From positions 186,001-250,000 of the forward strand of contig JACJWC010000005.1 in NCBI GenBank assembly GCA_020637335.1: 64,000 bases of DNA. Direction: 5' to 3'. Position 1 is the stretch's first letter. Every line of letters starts with the position of its first letter. The notes under the pieces were generated by a model that made no database searches, was not told the origin of the DNA, and saw only the letters and a list, made by a program, of their open reading frames with translations. The stretch comes from Acidobacteriota bacterium (lineage in GTDB: Bacteria; Acidobacteriota; Holophagae; Acanthopleuribacterales; Acanthopleuribacteraceae). Positions 43,527 to 51,674 of this stretch are shown piece by piece. The position numbers were made by a program, and so were the translations under genes.

Positions 43527-44255
43527 TTACCTCAAACTCATTGCCATATACGTTTTACTGTTTTCCAAATCAACCAAGGACCCGACCAGATTGGTTTTAG
43601 CTTTTGCTAACAAATTTTTGGCCACGCTGCGTGAATGATCCTGCATCAAAAACTCAAGACTCAAACTGCCCATCGGTTCCGTCGAGCGGTTCCAGGCATG
43701 CAGGTACTGGATCAGCAACAAATAGTGATTGAGGATTTTTTTGCGATAACGTTCTGTACATTGCGACCAATCGCCTTCAGCCATTTCTGCAGCATAGGCG
43801 CGTGCCTCCAAAACCTTTTTTTGGATTGGGCCGGGGAGCGCCACCAAGCGGTTCTGGATAACCGGGTCTTTCAAATCCAAAAAGTGCTGGTATTCGTGGT
43901 TGAACACGCTGATCCGATCCGGTTCACTTAAATCAAATAGCATTTTGGAAACCCGAAACTCCATGTTCACGGTCACCTTACCCGCCTTATAGCCCAAGGT
44001 CCCCACCAATTCAGCAAATGAATGGGGCGTAAGGGGCTCGCCTTCAACAAAATATTTGAATAGGGCGCGGTGGCGCGCTCTGACCTCGGTTGGTTTTAAG
44101 CCCAATTCCACTAAATCAACCCTTTGATAATCAGTGGGATAGGACAAGGGAAAAGACGGTACGATCTCCATTGAGTTCGCATTATTGGGTGTACCGTAAG
44201 TTAAAATTGATGCGGACAGAAAAATCTTGACTACTTGGAAAAACACCAAGTCCAT
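43527..44255 (-). CDS. Putative exported protein with HEYQH (HExxH) motif
   Basis: 242 residues from ATG 44255, preceded by an excellent GAGAGGTG six bases upstream; the in-frame upstream extension lacks any ribosome site. A hydrophobic N terminus (LVFFQVVKIFLSASILTYG) suggests export. Around the middle lies ISVFNHEYQHFLDL, an HExxH-like pair with an Asp two residues on, the pattern of zinc-dependent peptidases. The third ligand may be the Glu in VLEARAYAAEMAEGDW, about 30 residues later, as in gluzincins (the ExxA/E layout). I do not recognise the family. Peptidase activity is inference. Confidence 0.5.
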   Translation of the reverse strand: MDLVFFQVVKIFLSASILTYGTPNNANSMEIVPSFPLSYPTDYQRVDLVELGLKPTEVRARHRALFKYFVEGEPLTPHSFAELVGTLGYKAGKVTVNMEFRVSKMLFDLSEPDRISVFNHEYQHFLDLKDPVIQNRLVALPGPIQKKVLEARAYAAEMAEGDWSQCTERYRKKILNHYLLLIQYLHAWNRSTEPMGSLSLEFLMQDHSRSVAKNLLAKAKTNLVGSLVDLENSKTYMAMSLR

Positions 44256-44497
44256 TAAACACCTCTCGCTCGCATCGTTTGCGGTCCTGTTTTGCAATTC
44301 GAAAAACAGACGCAAAAAGTTTATGAATGGCGCCTAAAGAAATGTAAAAATTCATGAGCGAGCTCGGTATACACCAATAAATGCCAAGAAAATAGCGAGA
44401 ATATTGAACTGGAAACACACAATAAAATCTCGCCTCGAGGTCCCGGTTTAAAGCATCGGTCTTGACGGAAAAACAAATTCCGAGATTGGACCCAAAG

Positions 44498-45352
44498 CTA
44501 TTCGCCAAACAGATTTAGTTGAGTTTCGGGTGTTTGCAGTTGGATCAAAGCATTCCAAATGGCTGGCGAATGGATTCGGGCAAAAGACTGGGCGACCCAC
44601 GGCGCCAGGCGATCATCATCGACGTGGTGAAAAAACAGATAAACGGGTTTGCCCGCTTGGGTCCAGGTTTGGCTGCGTTTTAACAGGCGGTTGAGCCCAA
44701 CTTGATCCTTCCAGTAGTGCGGGTTGCCTAAGTAACGGACCATTGGCGCCGCGCCCCAGCCGCGTTCATCCATGGGCATCTGCGGTTTGCGCTCCATAAT
44801 GGCCAACCAATTTTGGGATTCCGGTGTATCAAAAAAAGGCTGTGTATCAAAACAGCAAAGGCCCCAGCCCCACTCGCCCAGTTTGCGAGAGACCATGTCG
44901 GTAATGCCCGCTGGCCCAAACAATTTGGGGTTTCGAAATTCGACATTCAGGGTCACGTCAGAAGGCACAGCATCGGCCAAATAGGCCAACCTGTCCACGT
45001 CTTTGAAACGCGGGGGCAATTGCAGAAAAAACGGACCCCATTTGTGGCTCAAGGGGCGCAATGCTTCAAAAAATTGACGCAAAAGGTGGCCCGAATGCGC
45101 GCACATCGGTTCATGGCTTATCGATTTGCTGATCTTGAACACAAAGCGAAAATCATCGGGTGTCTCGCGATCCCAAATGGCTAACCGTTCGACAGGAGGG
45201 GTTGCATAAAAGGTGGTGTTGCCCTCGACGGCATTGAAGACCTGTGCATAGGCGCGCAACTTCTCTTCTGGACTGGATTTTTTGGCAAAAAGAAAAGGGG
45301 CCCATGCCGGGTTGGCCCACATGGGACAACCCAGATACACAGGCCCCTGCAT
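44498..45352 (-). CDS. DUF72-family TIM-barrel protein (YecE-like)
   Basis: A 284-residue protein with the DUF72 hallmarks: YLGCPMWANPAWAPFLF at the N terminus, FNAVEGNTTFYATPPVERLAIW, FRFVFKISKSISHE, GPFFLQLPPRF, NVEFRNPKLF, and the C-terminal VYLFFHHVDDDRLAPWVAQSF. The family has a TIM-barrel fold and no settled activity. ATG 45352 has AGGA seven bases upstream and follows the ATP-grasp stop by nine bases, so it is the last gene of the ATP-grasp cluster. Confidence 0.85.
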   Translation of the reverse strand: MQGPVYLGCPMWANPAWAPFLFAKKSSPEEKLRAYAQVFNAVEGNTTFYATPPVERLAIWDRETPDDFRFVFKISKSISHEPMCAHSGHLLRQFFEALRPLSHKWGPFFLQLPPRFKDVDRLAYLADAVPSDVTLNVEFRNPKLFGPAGITDMVSRKLGEWGWGLCCFDTQPFFDTPESQNWLAIMERKPQMPMDERGWGAAPMVRYLGNPHYWKDQVGLNRLLKRSQTWTQAGKPVYLFFHHVDDDRLAPWVAQSFARIHSPAIWNALIQLQTPETQLNLFGE

Positions 45353-45361
45353 CCAGAGTTC

Positions 45362-46582
45362 CTAGCGTGCGCGGACTTTAATCGTTTGGCCGATTTCGTC
45401 CATGATGGCGCGCAGCCCATCGTAATCGGGATACTTGACCCGCATCCAGGCATTGGCCCAATAGCCGCCTTCTACCGGCGCTGTCCTGCTGCCGACGGGC
45501 GGAAAATGACCATCAATGATCCATTGTCCGTATTTTTTCTGGATCAGGTCCAAACCTTCGTAGGCCGCAATCGTGCCATCGCGATCGGGCCGCAAGGCAA
45601 TCATGCCCGCCGAATAGTTGCGTGAAGGAGGGCGGCCCGGCTTGCGGTGCACAATGGCCATAGCCCATTCCTGGTACAGATCAAAATCGTTGGCCGCACA
45701 ATACAGGTCCCACGCGCCCACCCCAGGTGGGCGGCAACCGATCTCACTAAATTTCAAGCCTTTCGGTCCGTAAAACCATTCCATGTGGGTCGCGGAGGTT
45801 CCAATGCCCAGCGCTTTGATGACTTTGCGGCCCATGACTTTTAATTCGTCATAACCCGAAGCGTCCAAGCGGTTGGTCGTAATGATCTGAGGCGAAATCC
45901 AACGGGTCCGCATGGCGTGCAAGACGTTTGGATAATAATGGCTCACAAACTCGTGAACGACGTCCCCACCAATCGAAATGGTGTCGTAAAAGCCCTCATG
46001 GCCTTCAATAAACTCTTCAACCGCGATGTAGGCACCTTTATGCGCACCCAATTCGAGCATGGCCGCATCCAACTCGGCCGCGTTGTTGACCCGGGTCGCG
46101 CCGGCTGCACCCGCACCTGCCGGTGGCTTAAGAATCAATGGAAAGCCCACCTTCTGAGCAAAAGCGCGAATTTCGTCGGGCGAGTGGGCACCAGTACTCT
46201 GAGCACAAGGGATCCCGGCCTCCCGTAAAGCTTGTTTCATGGCCGGTTTATCACGGCATAGAAAGGCTGTTTTGACGGAGGTTCCCGGGATCCCGCAAGC
46301 TTCACGGACCTTGGCGACCGGCATGATATGCGCCTCAATGGTCGCCTCTAAACGATCGACCCAACCGCGTTTCTGGCAGCGCTGAACCGCCGCTAATAAA
46401 GAGGGTTCATGCACAACCGATTGGACCTGTTCGTAATGGACCAATTTTTCTTTGATCGCTCGCGGAACAGACTCCCAAGGCACTTCACCAATGCCAGTAA
46501 TCTTGGCGCCTACGGAATGAAGCGCATCAATAAATTTCCCCTGGTAACTGGGGAAACAGGGTTCGACAAATAAAACGTGCAT
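45362..46582 (-). CDS. ATP-grasp ligase (carboxylate-amine ligase type), paralogue B
   Basis: 406 residues from ATG 46582, just after GGAGGAG. The N-terminal domain starts MHVLFVEPCFPSYQGKF. The ATP-grasp core has the two lysine-bearing strands (FPLILKPPAGAGAAGATRV), the hinge YIAVEEFIEGHEGFYDT, and the metal-binding end HMEWFYGPKGLKFSEIGCRPPG. ATP-grasp enzymes activate a carboxylate as acyl phosphate and join it to an amine or thiol. The protein is clearly paralogous to 51675-52892 over its whole length. Its start overlaps the third ATP-grasp gene at 46594 by none, with a 11-base gap. Substrates are unknown. Confidence 0.85.
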   Translation of the reverse strand: MHVLFVEPCFPSYQGKFIDALHSVGAKITGIGEVPWESVPRAIKEKLVHYEQVQSVVHEPSLLAAVQRCQKRGWVDRLEATIEAHIMPVAKVREACGIPGTSVKTAFLCRDKPAMKQALREAGIPCAQSTGAHSPDEIRAFAQKVGFPLILKPPAGAGAAGATRVNNAAELDAAMLELGAHKGAYIAVEEFIEGHEGFYDTISIGGDVVHEFVSHYYPNVLHAMRTRWISPQIITTNRLDASGYDELKVMGRKVIKALGIGTSATHMEWFYGPKGLKFSEIGCRPPGVGAWDLYCAANDFDLYQEWAMAIVHRKPGRPPSRNYSAGMIALRPDRDGTIAAYEGLDLIQKKYGQWIIDGHFPPVGSRTAPVEGGYWANAWMRVKYPDYDGLRAIMDEIGQTIKVRAR

Positions 46583-46593
46583 GGCTCCTCCGA

Positions 46594-47832
46594 TTAAGCC
46601 TTTCCTTCTTGGTCGCGCCACTTCTGGATGCGCCCAAAGAACAGTTCGGTAAATGAATCCACTTCATGAGCGGGGAACAAGGCTGCTACTTTTTTGCGAA
46701 CGGCATCGCGGCACATATCCGTACCGAAGAATTCATAGGCAATCTCGTCCAGATGGGACAAGTGCTTGGCACAAAACTCCTCAAAACGGTCGGTTTCAAA
46801 GCGTTTACGCGCAATGGCGGCATAGGCGGCAATCCGTTCGCGGTAGGGCATATCCGGTTCGGCAGCAATTTTGTAGAACGGCTCCCAATCCAGGTTTTTG
46901 CGCATCTGTCGCTGGGTTACCGCACAGTAAACCGACCAGCGGATGTTGGCCTTCACCAGCCAGGGAAAATGGTAGTGCAAGCTCGTGACCTGACTGTCCG
47001 GACACGGATTCGCATAATCGATCGGGTACCACTCAGTGCCTTGGCGCAGAGCCTCACAGCTATTGAAGTCCCAACCAAAAAACGCATTAATCGTCAGGGT
47101 GATATCGGCGAGGAGTTGCTTTTCCTCATCGCTGATATCGATGTCCATCATGTAGCGGTCGTGCAAAGGTGCGCCTGGATCGTAGGACACAAAACGCGTC
47201 TGAGGACCCAAACCGATGGTTCGCACAAACCGATCAAACGGATTTACCGCTGACTGCAGGTGCATGACCCGTTTTCCGGACTGTTCATAAGATGCGCGCA
47301 GAGCCGATTCATTGTCGATCTTGGATACGCCGACCCAGGCCCCACCGTCATAAGGTTTCATAAACATGGGATAACCCAATGAATCCCCAATTTTGCCCAA
47401 ATCAAACAGGCGGGCATAGCTCATCAAGGTCGGGCGCAGATCGTTGCTGGGTTCGTAATCTTTTGGCGGGATCATCCAGGTTTCGGGAATTTTCATGCCC
47501 AGCTTCATCATGGCGCAGTAGCTGGTGTGTTTCTCCATGGATTGGATCGACCAGGGATTGTTGAACACATACAAATCATCCATCAGAACCGCTTTTTTGA
47601 TCCATTCGCGACTGGTATGGAACCAATGCGTTAAGCGATCAATTACAACGGTGTATTTGCAAGCCTGTTTGAGGTCAAAAGGCTCGATCGTCAGACGCTC
47701 CACGGCCAGCTTAACCGTCTCTTTTTTGTGCGGAATCGCCAGATCCAGGCGACGCATCAGTTCTTCATAACAAATCGGCCAACAGATGTCCGCGCCAAGC
47801 GATAAACCAATCCACCGGGTGCTTTCAGCCAT
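46594..47832 (-). CDS. ATP-grasp-type ligase, RimK/glutathione-synthetase-like, member C
   Basis: A 412-residue protein of a different ATP-grasp subgroup. FNNPWSIQSMEKHTSYCAMM is the segment preceding the first lysine domain. YPMFMKPYDGGAWVGVSKI holds the ATP-binding lysine and flexible loop. NAFFGWDFNSCEALRQGTEW and PIDYANPCPDSQV carry the metal-binding Glu/Asp/Asn near the end of the core. A C-terminal helical region of ~110 residues follows. ATG 47832 has AAGGAG eight bases upstream. It stands 11 bases upstream of paralogue B and 101 bases downstream of the esterase. It probably forms an amide bond; partners are unknown. Confidence 0.75.
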   Translation of the reverse strand: MAESTRWIGLSLGADICWPICYEELMRRLDLAIPHKKETVKLAVERLTIEPFDLKQACKYTVVIDRLTHWFHTSREWIKKAVLMDDLYVFNNPWSIQSMEKHTSYCAMMKLGMKIPETWMIPPKDYEPSNDLRPTLMSYARLFDLGKIGDSLGYPMFMKPYDGGAWVGVSKIDNESALRASYEQSGKRVMHLQSAVNPFDRFVRTIGLGPQTRFVSYDPGAPLHDRYMMDIDISDEEKQLLADITLTINAFFGWDFNSCEALRQGTEWYPIDYANPCPDSQVTSLHYHFPWLVKANIRWSVYCAVTQRQMRKNLDWEPFYKIAAEPDMPYRERIAAYAAIARKRFETDRFEEFCAKHLSHLDEIAYEFFGTDMCRDAVRKKVAALFPAHEVDSFTELFFGRIQKWRDQEGKA

Positions 47833-47933
47833 ACTGCAAACTCCTTGCCCTAGATTCAGACTTTATTAGAAACCGGAAATAACCTTCATTATAGCCAGGA
47901 AAAGTTAAATATTTGAGCTTTTTGGGCGATTGC

Positions 47934-49070
47934 TTATTCGTAGATCATCCAAAGCGGACCGGGATAAATCCAGGAAAACGCTTCCCGCAACCGATCGCGC
48001 CAGTTTTCCCAGTTGTGGCCGTCGCGCGCCTCACGGTAACGCACCTCAATCCCAGCCGCCTGGAGAAAAGGAACCATGCTGCGATTCTCGTAGATCAAAC
48101 TCTCGTATGTCCCACACGAAACAAAAACCTTTTCAGCCGGTCGGCCCGGATTCTCGCGAAAACGATTCATAAAAGCTACAACCGGATCAAAGGCCTGCGA
48201 ACGCTTGTGTTTGCCAATATCCGTAAAAGCAAAGGAACCCGACTGCAGGAGCAAGCGGCCAAACATGCCGGGGTAATACCAGGCCGTGCTGAGCGAAGCT
48301 ACCCCGCCGAAACTGGCGCCCATCAAACAACGCGAATCGGGCCGGGCACGTAGGGGTAACTTGCCTTCGATCAGCGGAACCAGATCTTCTGCGATGAATT
48401 GCGCATGTGGTTGATAGCCAGCATACTCCTTTAGCCGATCATCACTTTGGGTCAAGACGGCAATCAATGGTGCCAATTCACCCCGATGAATCATGTTATC
48501 AAGTATCGTTTTTAAAGCTGCAAATTTCATATAGTCAAACCCATCGTGAACAATGAGCAACGGGTATCTGCGGGTTTTTCGGAACCGGGCCGGTAAGTAG
48601 AGTTGAACCGTTTTGGCTGAACCCAGGGCCGTATGCGGCACGGTGAGCTCGTGTAAACTGCCGGGTCGCGTTTCTGGGTCCTCGTTGGCCCAATCGGGCA
48701 AAGCGTAGCCAGTGGTGTGACAGACCGAGTTGGCCCCAAACGGATCCCTTGCCAAATGTGGATTGAGCGGATCGTTGATCAGTTTGCGTTTACCGTCTTT
48801 TTCAACCCAGAACTTGTACTCAACCCGCGAATTATCGGGTATTTCCAAGGTGCGAAACCACAAATCGCTTTCGCCTAAACGCTCAAACTCCTCGCCGGAC
48901 TCCAGGCCAAAGATCCAGTGCTGCAGCAGAATCTTATCCACATAGCCGCGATAAACAAACGTGATCTGATTGCCTTCCACGTGGGGAAAACTGCGATCAG
49001 CCAGGAATTGATCAATCGCTTCCTTGCTGAAATCGCCGGTGCGTTTAAATTCCTGAATGGCGGTTGGCAT
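47934..49070 (-). CDS. Enterochelin-esterase-like alpha/beta hydrolase
   Basis: 378 residues from ATG 49070, with GGAGAGG seven bases upstream and TGATG overlap with the preceding stop. Residues ~30-130 form an early-set sandwich (FVYRGYVDKILLQHWIFGLE, SRVEYKFWVEKDGKRKLIND), like the N-terminal part of enterochelin esterase Fes. The catalytic domain has YPLLIVHDGFDYMKF, the nucleophile elbow GASFGGVASLSTAWYYPGMF, and a His in EARDGHNWENWRDRLREAF. Known members cleave cyclic or linear ester/lactone siderophores. In this operon it may hydrolyse the product, or act as an acyl-transferring esterase. No siderophore genes are adjacent. Confidence 0.85.
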   Translation of the reverse strand: MPTAIQEFKRTGDFSKEAIDQFLADRSFPHVEGNQITFVYRGYVDKILLQHWIFGLESGEEFERLGESDLWFRTLEIPDNSRVEYKFWVEKDGKRKLINDPLNPHLARDPFGANSVCHTTGYALPDWANEDPETRPGSLHELTVPHTALGSAKTVQLYLPARFRKTRRYPLLIVHDGFDYMKFAALKTILDNMIHRGELAPLIAVLTQSDDRLKEYAGYQPHAQFIAEDLVPLIEGKLPLRARPDSRCLMGASFGGVASLSTAWYYPGMFGRLLLQSGSFAFTDIGKHKRSQAFDPVVAFMNRFRENPGRPAEKVFVSCGTYESLIYENRSMVPFLQAAGIEVRYREARDGHNWENWRDRLREAFSWIYPGPLWMIYE

Positions 49071-50002
49071 CAGAGCACCTCTCCAAGTTCGCCATCCACG
49101 GCCAGGTAGCGGGTGGGTTTCAAGGCCTTCAGTTGCTTGCCATCCCACATAATGGCGGTATGGGGGTCCAGCGCAACACACAGTGCCGGGTCAAATCGCC
49201 GGGCAAAAAGAGCAACCCGATTGGGATCATTTAAACGCAACCGTTTGGACGCGTGCGGCAAAGCCACTAGGTTGGGCACCAAGCCAAAACCCTGCTCCAA
49301 AATCTCGGGGTTACCTTGGCCTTGGGGCGGACTGTCATGGAATAACACGATCCGATCCGTTAGAACCATGGCACCTGCAGACCAGCCAAACACTGCCATT
49401 TTGGTAAAGTGACGTTCCACCCCAAACAAACGGATCCGGTTAAGCAAGACCACCACATGGCCACCGGCGATCAACAGGGCACAACAGCGACCCAATATTT
49501 GTTCAATCTCCTCCCGCTCCGCTTGTAAACGCGGTAACCGAGACAAGGGCCAGGCCTGGCGAAATTCGCGATGGATTTGGCGGATCTGGTCCTGATGCAT
49601 TTCATCTAATTGACGGACCAACTGAATGCTCTGGGTTACGGCCGGTTCCAACAGCTTAGATTCCTCGGGGTAACGCATCAGGTAGCGCGCCTTTTCAAGG
49701 ACACCTTCCAATTGGATGCTGTAGAGCTGCTGGGCCCGGCGCAACAAGCTTTGGCGTTTGCGATATTCGTGGCGATAATCGGGATGAAGCGCAAACAGCC
49801 GTTCCGAGCGTTGGTGCAGGTAAAGGTGGATGGTCTGGTGCTGTAAATGCGCATCCAATTCTTGAATTTCCTCTTCGCGTTCCTGCCACCCGGCTGTAAT
49901 CAGCGCAAAAGGGCGATCAAAAGCAAAGGGCTCAATTATTTCGCGTAGATTGGGCTCAAAACGTTGCGGTCCCAACAATACGACGGGAAACGGTGATGAC
50001 AC
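49070..50002 (-). CDS. Cyanophycinase/peptidase S51-like hydrolase with coiled-coil insertion
   Basis: 310 residues from GTG 50002 (GGAGG seven bases upstream). The core resembles class I glutamine-amidotransferase-like serine peptidases of family S51: nucleophile Ser in FGWSAGAMVLTDRIVLFHD, then LVALPHASKRLRLNDPNRVA and CVALDPHTAIMWDG, matching the DQHF-x-x-R-x-R-x-x-R-L and D-E-x-T-A patterns of cyanophycinase. Residues ~60-165 are an Arg/Glu/Gln-rich helical insertion absent from cyanophycinase. Family members cleave Asp-linked peptides. It lies between pgi and the esterase in the ATP-grasp cluster, so a polymer or peptide made there is the likely substrate. This last point is inference. 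Confidence 0.7.
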   Translation of the reverse strand: MSSPFPVVLLGPQRFEPNLREIIEPFAFDRPFALITAGWQEREEEIQELDAHLQHQTIHLYLHQRSERLFALHPDYRHEYRKRQSLLRRAQQLYSIQLEGVLEKARYLMRYPEESKLLEPAVTQSIQLVRQLDEMHQDQIRQIHREFRQAWPLSRLPRLQAEREEIEQILGRCCALLIAGGHVVVLLNRIRLFGVERHFTKMAVFGWSAGAMVLTDRIVLFHDSPPQGQGNPEILEQGFGLVPNLVALPHASKRLRLNDPNRVALFARRFDPALCVALDPHTAIMWDGKQLKALKPTRYLAVDGELGEVL

Positions 50003-50065
50003 GTTCCTTCCTCCCCTGAACAAACCGCCATCCTAACACAAGAAAAAAAGCGAACGGGCAAGAGT

Positions 50066-51670
50066 CTAGAAATACGCCTTTAAACGATTAATCAACTGGT
50101 GTGTGGAAGCGTCGTGAGTACCGATTTCCTCGCCCGCCAATGCCCTTTCGATTTGAGTGGCGCATTTTTTTCCTAGTTCCACACCCCATTGGTCAAAGGC
50201 GTTAATATTCCATAACATGCTCTGAACAAAGATTTTGTGCTCGTACAAGGCAATCAAGGCGCCCAAACTGTGCGGTGTCAGCTTTTCGGCAATCAGCGCA
50301 TTGCTGGGCCGATTCCCTTCAAAGGTGCGATAGGAGATCAGCCGCGATTCGCAACCTTCGGCAATCAACTGTTCTTCCGTTTTGCCAAAGGCCAAGGCCT
50401 CCATTTGGGCCACGAAATTTGCCATGAGTTGGCGATGATGAGTGCCGCTGGGGTTCAGCGATTGCGCGAACCCGATGAAATCGGCCGGAACGAGGACCGT
50501 TCCCTGATGCAGGAGTTGGTAAAAAGCATGTTGGCCATTGGTACCCGGTTCACCCCACAAAATGGGACCTGTGGGATAGGTGACCCGATTGCCGTTTCGA
50601 TCGACCGATTTGCCGTTGGATTCCATATCGGCCTGCTGAAAGTAGGCGGGGAAACGGTGCAGGTACTGGTCATAAGGCAGAATTGCATAGGATTGGGCTT
50701 GCCAGAAATGCACATACCAAAAGCCAAGGATAGCCAGGATGGCCGGCATGTTTTTCTGCAGGGGCGCTTCAAAGAAATGGCGGTCCATGGCGTAAAACCC
50801 GTCGAGCAAATCGCCAAAATGTTTGGGTCCGATCATCAGCATGATGCTCAGTCCTACGGCTGAGGTTAACGAATAACGACCGCCGACCCAGTCCCAAAAG
50901 CCAAATACGCGATCCGGTTCAATGCCAAACTCGGCTACGGCTTTTAGGTTGGTGCTAATCGCCGCGAAATGGTGACCAACCGCCTCGTTGCCCATGGCAG
51001 CCACGATCTGGTCGCGCGCCGACCGGGCATTGGTCATGGTTTCAATTGTCGTAAAGGTTTTTGACACGATCAGGAACAGAGTCTCTTCCAAATCGATTTG
51101 TTTTAAGGTTTCAGCCAGATGGGTACCGTCCACATTGCTGACAAAATGGCAGCGCAGATTCCGATCGCTGTAGGCTTTTAAGGCTTCTGTCACCATTAAC
51201 GGGCCCAAATCGGACCCGCCAATTCCGATGTTCACGATGCTGCGGATGCGTTTACCCGTGGCGCCTTTCAGCGATCCGTAACGCACGCCATTGGCAAAAT
51301 GCTCCATGGCATTGAGGACGTGGTGAACATCAGGCATCACATCTTTTCCGGCCACGCAAATGGGCTCTGTGCCGCGGTTGCGCAAAGCCACATGTAGAAC
51401 GGGCCGATTTTCGGTGTGGTTAATGGCCTCTCCCCCGCGCATTTTGTTTCGCCACCCATCAAAATCGCTGGATTTCAGCAGTTCAAACAGGCGGTCTAAA
51501 ATCGGGTCATCAATCAGGTTTTTGGAGTAATCCAACCACCAACCGGCCGCTTCCAGTTGGTAGCGCTCGGCCCGTTGCGGATCCTCTGCAAAAACCCGCC
51601 GCAGGTGGCGACCTTCCCAGGCCTTCCTCAAGTCTGCCAGCTGATGCAAAATGTCTGGATTCAAAACCAT
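50066..51670 (-). CDS. pgi: Glucose-6-phosphate isomerase
   Basis: A 534-residue enzyme interconverting glucose-6-phosphate and fructose-6-phosphate. Signatures: VNIGIGGSDLGPLMVTEAL, SKTFTTIETMTNA, GFWDWVGGRYSLTSAVGL (active-site Arg), GTNGQHAFYQLLHQG (active-site Glu/His region) and SMLWNINAFDQWGVELGK with the catalytic Lys. ATG 51670 abuts an AGGAGG; TTG 51664 would be better spaced. It sits within the ATP-grasp cluster, four bases after paralogue A, so it is co-transcribed with it. That placement for a glycolytic gene is unusual. Confidence 0.95.
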   Translation of the reverse strand: MVLNPDILHQLADLRKAWEGRHLRRVFAEDPQRAERYQLEAAGWWLDYSKNLIDDPILDRLFELLKSSDFDGWRNKMRGGEAINHTENRPVLHVALRNRGTEPICVAGKDVMPDVHHVLNAMEHFANGVRYGSLKGATGKRIRSIVNIGIGGSDLGPLMVTEALKAYSDRNLRCHFVSNVDGTHLAETLKQIDLEETLFLIVSKTFTTIETMTNARSARDQIVAAMGNEAVGHHFAAISTNLKAVAEFGIEPDRVFGFWDWVGGRYSLTSAVGLSIMLMIGPKHFGDLLDGFYAMDRHFFEAPLQKNMPAILAILGFWYVHFWQAQSYAILPYDQYLHRFPAYFQQADMESNGKSVDRNGNRVTYPTGPILWGEPGTNGQHAFYQLLHQGTVLVPADFIGFAQSLNPSGTHHRQLMANFVAQMEALAFGKTEEQLIAEGCESRLISYRTFEGNRPSNALIAEKLTPHSLGALIALYEHKIFVQSMLWNINAFDQWGVELGKKCATQIERALAGEEIGTHDASTHQLINRLKAYF

Positions 51671-51674
51671 CCTC

